Assembly (NCBI GenBank): GCA_027604705.1
Contig: JADHYV010000047.1
Span: forward strand, 1-64,000
Source: Allomyces arbusculus
Lineage: Eukaryota > Blastocladiomycota > Blastocladiomycetes > Blastocladiales > Blastocladiaceae
Direction: 5' to 3'
Length of the DNA: 64,000 bases
Shown piece by piece: positions 21,735-32,617 of the stretch. Position numbers and translations under genes: made by a program. The notes under the pieces were generated by a model. That model saw only the letters and a list, made by a program, of their open reading frames with translations, did not search any database and was not told the origin of the DNA. How positions within the stretch are numbered: position 1 is the first letter of the stretch; each line of letters starts with the position of its first letter.

Positions 21735-23160
21735 ATGGCCAGCCCGCGCCCAACCACCGCCGACCCGGCCCCGACCGCCGCCGCCGCCGAGGCGGCACTC
21801 GCAACGCTCAAAGCCTACGTTTCCACGACGCTCGCATCGACCGACCCCTCTGCACCCCCCAGCTTCGCACCCACAACCCCACCCGACGCGTCGCACCTCC
21901 CTCGCCCGCGCACGCGCACGGCCTCTGTCTCGAGCCTTCATGGCCGTCCCGAGTCCGTCGTCGCGCCGTTACGGTCGCTCTACTACGATCTCTTGCACGT
22001 GGCCGCACAGTTGCACGGCGTGGTCTTTACCGAACACTTGACGCCGCTCGGCACGCCGACGGTTGGGCCGAACGGGGTCGAGGAGCCCGGAGATGCGATG
22101 CGCGCGCTGGAAAAGACGGTGAGCGACCAAAAGCAGCTGCTGCACAAAAGAAAAATTGATTTGGACGTGGAGCGTGGCCTGAATAAGGTGTTGCGCAACG
22201 AGAATGCCGAGTTGAAGAAGCACATGGTGCAGCTGGTACGTGCGCGACGTCGCGTCCCGCTTTCGTCCGACTTGTCGGTGGTTCATCACTGACACTCGCA
22301 CCCGCGACAGGCCGTCGTCTCCGAGCAGGAAGAAGAAGCGCTGACGAACCGGTTCCTGGCGCGCATCGACGAGCTCAACAAGGAAAAGGCGCGCATCATT
22401 TCCGAGGTCGAGCGCGAAGAAGAGTTTATCACGAATACCTTGCAAAAGCGGCTCGTGCAGCTGCAGCGCGAAAAGATCGCCATGGAGAATCAGCTCGAGC
22501 AGGAGCAGGAGGCCATGGTTAACCGGCTCGCCAAGCAGCTCGACGCGCTGCGGTCGCCGTCCAGTGCGGGCCCGTCGCTCGCGCACGTTGAGCCCGCGGC
22601 GATCGGCGCGTTGTCGGGTGGGACGAGTCCCGCGGTGGGGCCGATCGAGAAGCACGTTTTTCTGATTCAGTGTTCGCGGTGGGGAAGGAGGGCAGGTGGC
22701 TCATTGTTTAATGCGTGAACGTTGTAGTTTGCCGCGCCGCCGCAGCAGCACGCACGGGTCGATTCACGACATACCGCTGATGACGCCGCCGCCCATGGCC
22801 GACATTCTGCGCGCCGAAGTGCAAGGGTTGCGGTTCAAGGTCCAGGAACTCGAGCGTGAAAGTACGTCGGCGTCCTGCACCGCGCCCTTTCCACCCGCAC
22901 CTGCTCACGCGTTTTCTCCTCGCATAGACGAGGCCAAGACCGCCAAGCTCAAGGCGTGGCGCGACGAGCTGCTCGTGCTGCGGCAAAAGTTTGGCCAGCC
23001 GATCGAGGACCTGTTCCAGGACCAGTACGCCCCTCTTGCCGTCACTATTCGCATCGCGCTGGGTGGGTTGCTGACGCTTGCCGCCGGGTGTAGACGGAGC
23101 ACGCCCGCATCGCCAAGTCCGCGCGCTCGGCGCATTTCCGGCCATTCGAGCACGTCCTAG
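21735..23160 (+). CDS. CCDC6: CCDC6-like coiled-coil protein (DUF2046 type)
   Basis: Five exons as read: 21735-22235, 22311-22651, 22728-22861, 22928-23024, 23094-23160; about 379 residues. The core coiled coil matches CCDC6: EEEFITNTLQKRLVQLQREK, then LEQEQEAMVNRLAKQLD, followed by a Pro/Ser segment and a second helix (ILRAEVQGLRFKVQELERE). CCDC6 proteins are coiled-coil phosphoproteins; the human one is a fusion partner of RET and has been linked to the DNA-damage response. Junctions 1 and 3 are clear. The second intron is best read as GC-AG (GCACGT...TAG, 22652-22727), because no in-phase GT donor of usual form exists; a GT at 22670 is the alternative. The last exon ends in a Ser/Arg-rich tail; another frame there reads further. 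Confident of the family, less of the 3' half. Confidence 0.78.
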
Positions 23161-23803
23161 ACTTGTCGCTCGGCCCTCCAACTTTCAAGGACCGCTTTCG
23201 GGAACTTGGACTTGCAGGGACGTCTACGCGATCGCGACGCGACGTCGACGCGTTGCGCGTTGCGCGACGGGCGGGGCATGATGAGGTCGCCCCTTGTTCT
23301 TTTCGGAACGGCCGGCGCTGGGCATGGTCGGCATGGGGGCGCGAGACGAGATCGAGGAGTGTGAATCAATGGCTTTTTGGGAGTGCGTGGGTTGGAGGGT
23401 TGGGATCTGCGTTCAAAGGGTTAGGAGAGGTGCGCATGCTCGCATCGTAGTTCGATCCGCCGGCTTTCAGAGATTTCTGCGTGGTTTTTGCACTCAAACA
23501 ACTTTCAGGTTTTCATTCGGAGACTTCAGGGTGTAACGGCACATGCAAGAATCTGATCAAAAACAAAACTCGCCACGTTCGCTGCCCCGCTTCCTTACTC
23601 TCTCCGCTCTCCTCGTGACGACGGACCCTCTCACTCTCCTCACTCTCCCCACTCTCTCACAACTTGCACGACGCCCCGACTCTCGCGCGCGTGCTCGCTA
23701 CTCCTCGCGCTCGCATTTTTTGCCCTTGTCCGATCGCCCTGATCCGCGCCGCATCTCGTGTGCCGGCCCACCTTTCCTGATCACCCCCCTCATCCCGACG
23801 ACC
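23161..23803. other. Intergenic region
   Basis: Trailer of the CCDC6-like gene and leader of P450 reductase, both plus strand. The last 250 bp is CT-rich, as is usual for leaders here. No other gene supported; the very long minus frame across this region is the antisense shadow of the reductase. Confidence 0.5.
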
Positions 23804-25981
23804 ATGGCGGGCCACCACTCGGCGCCGCTCATCGATGCGTCGGACCTCCTGATTCTCGGCGCGCTCGCGCTTGGCGGGGCGCTGTGGCTGTTCCGCGGCC
23901 GCAATAGCGATGCCAATACCAAGAAAGTCGATCCGCGCGCGGCAGCGCGCGTCGCCAAGACGCCCAACGGCCGGTCGCTCGCGGCTAAGTTTGAGCAGGA
24001 CGGGAAAGATATGGTGGTGTTGTACGGCAGTCAGACGGGGACTGGTACGCTTTGATGATTTGGGCGATAAGCGCGCGCGGAGATCGACACGGAGGCGCGG
24101 ATGGAGTAGGACTGACGGACAGCCGCCGGATCCGTGTTGGTAGCCGAGGACTATGCCGGCCGGCTCGTCAAGGACGCGGCCAAGTACGGCCTGCACGCGC
24201 TTGCGCTCGACCCGGAGGACATTGATATCGAGGAGCTGAGCAAGGTCCCCGCCAACAAACTCGTCATTTTTGTCGTCGCGACGTACGGCGAGGGCGAGCC
24301 GACGGATAACGCCGTGGCGCTGCACGAGTTTCTGTCGCAGCAAGCAGAAGAGTTCCGCGACGCGGCGCCCGACGAGAAGCCCCTGCGCAACCTGCACTAT
24401 GCCGTCTTTGGCCTCGGCAACAAGACGTATGAGCTGTTCAATGCCATGGCGCGCAATATCGACAAGTGGTGCACTCTGCTCGGCGCGACGCGCGTCGGGC
24501 CCTGCGGCGAGGGCGACGACGACGCCAACATGGAAGAGGATTTCGCGAATTGGCGCGATGCCGTCTGGTCCGAGTTTGCCCAGTTTTACGGGATCGATTT
24601 GGCCGCGTCTGCGGCCAAGGCCGCGGCGGCAGGCCTGTCGCGGTCGTTCACGCTCGTCGACCATTTGCTCGCGCCCGCGACAGTCTACCGCGGCGAGCTC
24701 GGCGACAAGAACGTGACGTCCTACGACGCCAAGAACCCGTTCATGGCCAAGATTGTCGCGACGCGCGAACTGTTTTCGGGCAAGGAGGCCGGCGAAGTGC
24801 GCAACTGCGTGCACGTCGAGCTCGACCTGACCGGTTCCAAGCTGACGTACCAGCCAGGCGACCATCTCGCGATCTGGCCGCAGAACCAGGCCGTCGAGGT
24901 CGATCTGCTCGCCAAGGCCCTGGGGCTCACGGACCGACTCGATCAGATCTTCTCGCTGACGGCGACCGACCCGGCAGCACGGAAAAAGCACCCGTTCCCG
25001 TGCCCGACGACCTACCGCGCGGCGTTCACGCACTACCTCGACATTGCCGTCCCGCCCAAGCCGCACATCCTGCAAGCGTGGTTGCCACATATCAAGGACG
25101 CGGCGACCCGCGCCGTCTACGCGCGGTTGGCCTCGGACAAGGCTGCCTATGCCGCGGAAATCGGTGACCGTTACACGACCGCGGCGGAACTGCTGCTCGC
25201 GCACCCGATCGTCCCGGCGCTCCCGCTCGACGTGGTCCTGGAATCGTTTACGCGGATTCAGCCGCGGTACTACTCGATCTCGTCGTCGCCGCGGTACCTC
25301 GGCGACAATAACCGCGTGCACATTACGGCAACGGTTTTGCGGTACACGTCGGCCGCCAAGAACAAGACGGTCAACGGTCTCTGCACGCGGTACTTGCTTG
25401 ACTTGCACGAACAGCTCCTGGCCAACCCCGATGTCACTCTTTCGGTCCCCGTGGCGATCCGGCATGCGGCGTTCAAGCTCCCGCGGCAGAACGCGACCCC
25501 GGTGATTATGATCGGCCCGGGCACGGGCGTGGCCCCGTTCCGCGGCTTCGTCCAGGAACGGTGTTTCTTGGCCGCGAAAGCCAAGACGTCGACGTCGGCG
25601 ATCCCCCCCGCGCCGCTTGGGGAATCCCTCCTCTTCTTTGGGTGCCGGTACGAGGCGCACGATTTCTTGTACGCGAACGAGTGGCCCGAGTATATTGCCA
25701 AGGGAGGGCTGTCGGAACTGATCACGGCGTTCTCGCGCGACGGGCCCAACAAGGTGTACGTCCAGCACCGGCTGGCCGAGCACGGGGACCGGGTCTGGGA
25801 ACTGGTGCGCAAGGGCGCGCACGTGTATGTCTGTGGCGACGCGAAGAACATGGCGCGCGACGTGCAGCGGTGGTTTGTCGAGGCGGCGATGTCGCGCGGC
25901 GGGTTGCCCGAGGACAAGGCCGAGCGATTCGTCAAGGATATGCGCACCAAGGGGCGGTACCTCGAGGACGTGTGGGCGTAG
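23804..25981 (+). CDS. NCP1: NADPH-cytochrome P450 reductase
   Basis: Two exons, 23804-24044 and 24123-25981, 78-nt intron, 699 residues (family 650-720). The enzyme passes electrons from NADPH through FAD and FMN to microsomal P450s and other ER enzymes. An N-terminal membrane anchor (LLILGALALGGALWLF, residues about 15-30) is followed by a short basic linker. The FMN domain starts YGSQTGTAAG, split by the intron, and continues with ATYGEGEPTDNA. FAD binding shows RYYSISSSP. The NADPH domain shows GPGTGVAPFRGF, FFGCR and YVCGDAKNMA, and the protein ends DVWA, where the penultimate Trp stacks on FAD. It sits between two paralogous sensor genes without an obvious functional link to them. No start codon alternative fits the anchor better. 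Confidence 0.97.
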
Positions 25982-26664
25982 ACGGTGAATGATGGGCCAA
26001 GGTGGCCGGCCGGTGGATATCAGAAGAAGACAAACTTTGCGGATGGCGGCAGCGGTGGCAGGCGGCGCGTGTATTTTAATTGATTTGATTTGGTCGTGCG
26101 TGCGTTTACTGGCCGGATTTGTTCTCGCAGCAGTGGCAGAGTCCGTCCGGCGCGGAGCACAACAGGCGAGCGCGGAAGGCGGCTCGACGCGATCACGTGT
26201 TTTACTGGCGCAGGCAGCGAGCAGCGACAGCCAAGGCCAGCGCACGCCGGCCGTGCGACCCGTGGGCCGTGCTCGACCCGTGGGCCTTGCTCGACCCGGA
26301 CCTTCCTGTCGCGGCGCCACGCTCCCACGACCGAGACAGCCCAGCCGCGACTGCCGCGCCCGATCGCGCCCTGCTCGCCGCTCCGCCGAAGCTGCGCTCC
26401 ATCCGCGGGCCCGCCTGACTCACACGAGCCCACCATCCGCGCCGCCAACCTTCCTCTCCTCCAGACACGCACGGGTCTTCTTGGTCTTGGCGTTCGCGCC
26501 CCGCCCCGTCTCGTCGCGACCGCTGCTCGCCGTGGCGCCGCGCCGTGCCCCTCACGTCGTCGATCCGCCGTCCTCGGCCCGGCGCGACCCCGAGACACCG
26601 CGTCGCTTCGCCCCGACCAACCCACCGCGACTCGGCGCGTTCGAAGCATCTGCCGCCCCCGATC
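25982..26664. other. Intergenic region
   Basis: About 680 bp between P450 reductase and CHASE-PAS paralogue 2, both plus strand. Contains a tandem 15-nt repeat near 26265-26295 (GACCCGTGGGCC...). The long open frame here is in frame with the next gene and is ordinary GC-rich read-through. Confidence 0.45.
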
Positions 26665-29564
26665 ATGACGCGGCAACGCACGGCCCGCCGCCGCCGCCGC
26701 CGCGCGTCCGACCCGCCGCGGCCCTCGGATGCCGCGTCCGCCGCGACCCTGTCCGACGATGAGGAAACGCACCCGACAGTCGCGCGCGCCGCGGACCCGG
26801 ACCCGGATCTCGACCTCGGCCTCGGCCGAGACCACGATCCGCGCGGCCACGGCCACAGCGCGGTCCGCACCGACTCGGGCGCGTTAGCGGGCTCTGGCAT
26901 ATCCGTGCGCCGCCGCACCGCGGCGGAGCGTGCCGATGCCGTGATCGACCGCGAGGACGAGCAGGTGCACCGCGCGTACAAGTCGGCGCTGGTCGCGGCA
27001 TGTGGGGTTGCGCTCGCGGGCGTCGGTACGCGGCGTCATCATCATGGTTTCCATCATCACACTCGCGATCTGACTTGGCCGTGCCACACAGGATGCGCGC
27101 TCGCGCTCTACTTTGCGGTGCACAGCGTCGAGACAGACCGGTTCACGCGCGCGTGGCACGCGCTCTGCGAGCAAAACGTGCGGCTGCTTGATGTCGCGTT
27201 CAACCAGCGGCTCGCCAACTCGGTCGGTACCTGCCCCTTTTCTCGAACGCCTGGGCGGATGGACGTGCGCTGACCTTGTCTCCCTGCCGACCAGGCGCGG
27301 AACGTGGCCGCCTACTTGTACGCCGTGCCCGTCATCTCCGAAGGTCCGTCCCCCGCGGGCCGAATCCCCACCGCTCCACACTGGCCGTCCTGATCGCTGC
27401 TCGCAGAAAACTTGATCGAGTACGCGAACCGCTCGTCGTTTGACAAGTCGATTCTCACGACCATCGCGGGCTGCCCGATCCTGACCTACGAGCAGCTGCC
27501 GCAGTTCGAAGCACACTATGGCATGAACGTCTGGCCCAAGCCGCTCCCGCCCGAACACACGGTGCAAGTTCACGGCCGTGCCATCGTCTCGCCCGTGCTC
27601 TACGTGTGCGCCTCCACCACTCTGCGAATCTTGACCGCGCACTCTCACTGACGACATTGGCTAGCTTTCCCGACGCCGCAAAGTCGTCGCTGCAGGCCTT
27701 CAACCAACTGAGTCTCGTGTCGCGGCGCGAAGGCATTCTCGCTCTGCTGCGGTCGCCCACCAAGCAAATCGCCATGTCTGACCCGCTCAGTCTCATCCCG
27801 GACAAGCACCGCGGGTTCCTGATCTGGGTGCGCGCTCTCCCGCGCCCCACCGTCGACCAGGTGACGCCGTTCGTGGACTGGATGGGCACCATTTCCGTCG
27901 AAACCACGACCATCCTGACCGTGGCCCTCGGCACGCGCGCCTCATCGCAGGGCGTCTACATGGACATTCTCCATCCGACGGGCGAGCTCATTTTCACCAC
28001 CGTCCCGGCGAACGTGACACGACACCGGCACTTACACGCCACGTCACGCACCTACACGGTCCCCGTGCTCGACCAGACTTGGACCGCGCGGTGCTTTGCC
28101 TCGACGCGGTTCCAGCACACCCTCGTGACTGACTGGCCCGCGGCGATCGCCGCCATCACCGCCGCGGTATTTGCGGTCGCCGGCGAAGCGACCCGCCGCG
28201 GCGTCTTACGGTGGCACGCGGCACGGCGCACGCTCAGGCGGTACGCCGGCCAAGACGAAATGCTGGCCATGCTTGCGCGGTCCGGGCACGCTGTCCTCGA
28301 AGCTTTACCCGACGCGCTCCTCGTCGTGAACGCCCGCGGCCGACTGCTCGGGATCAACGCCGCGGCCGTCGATCTTACGGGGTACTCGGTGACAGACCTC
28401 GAACGCGTGCGCGTGACCCGGATCCTCGCGCCAAGCAGTACCGCGTTCCTACCGGAAACGGGCACGCTGCCCGTGGGTCAGTTTGACGGGACCTTGTACC
28501 GCGCGTCCGGGACGGCGATACCTGTGAACATGTCGGTCAACGATACGCGCGACGCGGCAGTGCGTGTGGCCGACGCCGTGGCCGCGGGCGTGACTCCGCT
28601 CAGCGCCGACCAGTCCGACGCGATTGCGCAAGTCGTGATCTTCCACGACATTTCCGACCAGGTCGACGCGCAGCACCGCCGCGAAGCCGCACAGGCGGAT
28701 CGCACACGGGCAACGAGATCGCGCGCGGCCCTTTTGACGACATTGGCACGGCTGATCGTGCCGCAGACGCGCGCCGTGGACGACGCGATGCAGCTGGCGC
28801 TGCATCACGCGGCGGCAGTCACGGGGCCGGGATCGCCGCGGAGGGCAGGGCGAGCGCGCAGTTCGTCGAGTGCCGCCGACGAGATTGCCGCGGGGGTGAC
28901 GGCGGCGCAGCATATGGCTGCGCTCGGGTCCGACCTGGCGCTGCTCGTGAACGTGCCCTGCGCGCCGCCCGACGGTGGTAGTGTGCACGGCGTGCGGCTG
29001 TGTGACTTGATGGACGAGGCGCTCGCTGCCCGGGATAAAGAAGTTGCAGGGAAGCGGGTCATGATCCTGACGGCCGCGTACCCGCCCGGAGTCCGGATCG
29101 CGGGCGCCGACTTGGCCCCCGTGCGCGTGTTGATCGGCAAGATGCTCTTGATTGGGTCGGTGGTCGCGGCCGACGGCGCCGTATGGACGGTGCGGTACTC
29201 GGTCGTGCGTGGGTGGCTCGTCCTGCACCAAGAATTATCGGCGATAAGCACGTACGTCGACTTGGCGGGACTCGATGATCTCGGGATGCAGCACGCGTCG
29301 CTCGGGAAGCATTTCGGGGCGCTGCCGTTGACTTACCTCGCGCTGATCCGGTATGTGCATCGTCTCGAGGGCACGTTTACGCGGTCGGCGGATTCGGTGA
29401 ATGGGATCAAGCTGCACGTCGAGGTGAGTGGTTGGCGATTTGATCGTGGGCGTAGGGAGGATGCAGCAGAGAACGTTGATCGATTTGCTGGACGCCGCGT
29501 GTAGGTCCCGCTCACGAAATTGGGGGCCAGGGCGAATTTCCCGTCCGCTGGGAGAGGATTGTGA
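26665..29564 (+). CDS. CHASE-PAS sensor protein resembling a histidine kinase without catalytic residues (paralogue 2)
   Basis: Six exons: 26665-27025, 27092-27222, 27295-27343, 27407-27605, 27665-29423, 29505-29564; 852 residues. Same order as paralogue 1: basic N-terminus, membrane helix (about 104-128), CHASE domain (about 135-330), second helix near residue 405, PAS domain (LEALPDALLVVNARGRLLGI, about 453-510), degenerate dimerisation and ATPase-like regions. The expected phospho-acceptor motif reads TLARLIVP and the N-box asparagines are absent, as in paralogue 1. Four intron positions are shared with paralogue 1. The intron at 27026-27091, inside the first membrane helix, is found only here; it is 66 nt, a multiple of three, and free of stops. 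The last exon (VPLTKLGAR...) is conserved between copies. Probably membrane sensors acting by binding partners rather than by kinase activity; that is inference. Confidence 0.84.
27690..27890 (+). repeat. High-identity tract shared with paralogue 1
   Basis: Inverted match of 15389-15589, 4 differences in 201 nt by my count. A second, shorter tract of about 103 nt (27128-27230 against 16082-16184) has about 5 differences and includes the splice donor. Between and around these tracts the genes are roughly 70-75 percent identical by eye. Confidence 0.85.
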
Positions 29565-30125
29565 TTCGAATGTCGGTTGAGATGGTTAGTTGCGGCACGA
29601 AAACTGGCCAGAGCACGAATCATTGGGACATGGAGGGGGAGGAACGAAACCACAGCTATCTGTCTTGGGTCGTCTGTCGCATTGGAACCGGCCTCGAATA
29701 GATAATAAACATATCATCAAAGAAATCAAACGGTCCCAGCAATGGGCTCATACTCAGCAATTTTCTCCACCCAGTACGGACCCGAATCAGTTAGCGGCTC
29801 AACACGATGTTTGGGCAGCGCTGTCGAGGCCCTGTTCTACTTGCCGATCCCGCCAGATTTCAACTTGACCGTCGTAACTGCAGCCGTGACCCCCACAGCG
29901 CCGCGCTCCTCTCGCACCGTCCTTCCACGCCTTTCGTCCTTGTCAAGAAGTTAACGAGAACTTGTCCCCAACGACGGGAGGGAGGATGTGAGCGAGCGGA
30001 CTCTCGTTGTGTTGAGCTGCAGTCACGAAGCTGTCCAGCCCCCGAACTCGTTTACACGCGAGCGGACTCTGACGTCGACCATTCCGCACCGTCGATCCAA
30101 ATCCAACCCCGAATCCCAAATCCAT
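29565..30125. other. Convergent intergenic region
   Basis: Holds the 3' trailers of CHASE-PAS paralogue 2 (plus) and the F-box gene (minus). AT-richer than the genes. No coding signal seen. Confidence 0.5.
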
Positions 30126-32022
30126 TTACTCTAACATATCTTCTCCACCTTGCCCCTCCCCCACCACCACCCCACCCGCCCCCGCTGTCGCCGCAGCCAT
30201 CGCTGCGGCCCTCTCATCGCGCACCCTCCGCACATGCCCGCGCAACCGCGCCGTCCGCGCATGCAGTCGCGCATGCATCAAGAATGCATCGCACCGGTGC
30301 GCGTCGCGGCACGCCTCGCAAAACACGTAGTCGCACGACAAACAAACGCGCGGCATATCGTGGTACAAGTCGTCGCGTGCCAAGTGCACGTCAAGGTAAC
30401 ACTCGGAACAGGTTTGTGCGGTGGAATTGCACAGGACGCAGACGGCGCCTTCCACACAGGACGCACAGTGCGTCACGTCGCACCGCGGGCACGTGTAGTG
30501 CGTCGCGCATTGCCCGCACCGCGCGCGCCGGCACTTGTCGCACCGGACCACGGGCGTGCGCGCGCACCGGGGCGCGAGCGGTGCTGCGGTCGTACCGGCG
30601 GGTTGGGCGCCGGGGGTGCCGAGGGCCGCGAGGCCGGCGGCTGGGGGTGGCGGATTCGCGGGGAGGACAGGTCCAGTGGGAGCGTGCGCGTCGTCCCCCT
30701 CGAGGTCCCCGGACTCGCGACAATGCGGGCAATCGAGTGCGCCGCAGGCGTCACACGCGACGATTGACGCGGTGTGGCACCACGTGCAGACGGCGTCGGC
30801 GACCCCCTGCGCGGCAGCGTGCGGGCAGATCGACGCGATACTGACAAGATGCGACGCGCAGAAGACGCGGTGGCAGCGCAGGCATTCGGAGGTTGGGTCG
30901 CAGACGGCGCATGCGGCGACGGGACACCCGTACTCGTCGTGCGTTGTCGTGTAGGCGTGCAGGTTGGTCATGCACTGCATACACAGCGCCACAGTGAGCG
31001 GGTGCGGGTGCGGCGTCAAAAAGGCGGTCACGGATTGCAGCAGCAAGTACTGGTCGGTCGTTGGCTCGTCGTCGAGGTAAATGCGCTTGAGCGTTGGGAG
31101 CAGAAAGAACGGGGTGGCCAGTGCGGGTGCTGGCGGTAGTGGTGCAGCTGGGGTCGTCGGACTGGCAAGTGGTAGCGGCGATCCAGGGGCTGAGAGGACA
31201 GGTGGTGGTGGGCCGATTGCAGCGGCAATAGCGGCGGGCGGCGAGGCAATGGCGCGCGTACGGCGTACGGCGTCGGTAAAGCAGTCAATGAGGAGCAGCG
31301 TCTTGGCGTTGATCGTTTCGAGGTTGGGGAACATCTGTTTTCCAACACAAGCCAACAATCAGCAACGAATTCACTCGTCGTCCAAGCAGCAAAACAAGAA
31401 TATATACCTGAAAAAATCCAACCACATCCAACCGCTCCGTCAAGACAAACGCCGGCATCCAAATCGTCTTGATCTGCGCGCGAATTCTCGACGGGTGCAA
31501 CCGGCGCGCCAAAACAGGACAAAAGTGCGCGCACTGGTCCATCCACCGCAAATTCAGGTCTTCGAACCGCTTGGCGTCATCGAGTGCAGGCCACAGCCAG
31601 AGTGCCGGCGTCGAGTAGATGATGCGCGTCAGTTGCCGGTTGGCCGCTGCGAGCACAATCAGGTCCGGGTAGTCGAGGTACTCGACTACCATCATGAGCA
31701 GTTCCTCGGAGAACGTCAGAAGCTGCGGCCGCTCGTGCAGCATCGACGGAAATGCCGAGGTCGGTGTCGGACGGCCGCCCGTGAGGTGGTGCGTTGGGCT
31801 TAGCGGCGTCGTGCCGCCTGGCGCGCGCGTGCGATAATGCGCGTGCGCAGTATTGATCGGGGTCGGAACGGCATGGGATGCGCTGCTTGTCGTGATTGGT
31901 GGAGGCACAGTCGTCGGCAAACTTGCGTTTGTCGCGCCATTTCCGACCGTGCTTGCGCTAGTATTTGCGCTTGAAATGCCGCCGCCTTGAATTTGCGGAG
32001 TTTCTTGCTCGTTGGCGTCCAT
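30126..32022 (-). CDS. F-box protein with a large Cys-rich (zinc) C-terminal region
   Basis: Two exons, 32022-31408 and 31334-30126, 73-nt intron, 607 residues. Residues 1-95 are low-complexity Ser/Thr/Pro. An F-box-like segment at about 102-145 (LLTFSEELLMMVVEYLDYPD) would recruit SKP1 in an SCF ubiquitin ligase. The C-terminal half has about 35 Cys plus several His, mostly as CxxC pairs: CMQC, CAVC, CLRC, CTWC, CDAC, CDKC, CPRC, CVLC, CSEC, CLSC. They recall tandem treble-clef or B-box/RING-like fingers, but I cannot assign them to a named family. In SCF proteins this half would hold the substrate-binding part. The gene faces the unknown gene at 32618 across about 600 bp. The intron is marked by GTATAT...ACAG and by frame continuity (FFQ/MFPNLE). 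Confidence 0.74.
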
Positions 32023-32617
32023 TGCTGGTAGTTGTGACGCTCGTCGTGATCGAGAACGAGCAGATCGTAATGTTGATCGTGTCGATGTTGACGGTGTGGT
32101 TGGCGACGCCGTGGAAGTACAGCAACATTCCGCATGACCACCACATGATCGCGCCAGCACGCTTGGCTAATCCCTCACTCGCACCCGCGCAAACGCTGCA
32201 TGCCGCAGCATCCGGCTTTGGATATAAGCCGATGTAAGGGGTGCTTGCTGATGCTTTGGCTCACAGTCAAGCAAGGATGCTGAATACGTATTCAACCCGG
32301 GCCACGGCAATGGCCCTCGCTTCGACGACCACTTCACAGAGGACCACTGGAACGCCGAAGTCAACAGGCGCAGCACGTGCAGGCTGCTGGATCCACATCA
32401 CTGATTTCAAGATTACCAGACAAATTTCGGACAATCTTGCGCAGCACGTGCCGGGTGCTGGTTCCACATCACTGGTCCCGGATTTCAGACAAATTTTGGA
32501 CAAGCCTTGGCCACAACACCGTTTAAGGTGCTTCACGCGGGCTCTCCACTTCTCCCTCCATTGCCGTCGACCGCCCGTCGTCCACAATTTGGCCCTCGCC
32601 GAGCCGCTTCCGCCAAG
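32023..32617. promoter_or_regulatory. Divergent promoter region of the F-box gene and the gene at 32618
   Basis: About 600 bp between two divergent start codons. Contains two CACGTG palindromes inside a diverged tandem repeat (listed separately). Confidence 0.5.
32370..32508 (+). repeat. Diverged 71-nt tandem repeat carrying CACGTG boxes
   Basis: Unit 1 is 32370-32440 and unit 2 begins at 32441. Shared blocks include GCAGCACGTGC, GGTGCTGG/GGCTGCTGG, TCCACATCACTG, and CAGACAAATTT.GGACAA. Each unit has one CACGTG (32374 and 32445), the palindromic E-box bound by bHLH factors. The repeat ends about 110 bp upstream of the plus-strand start codon at 32618. Confidence 0.7.

Noticed and set aside
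23657-26320. 887-codon minus frame opposite P450 reductase
   Set aside because: Antisense shadow; every recognisable motif is on the plus strand.
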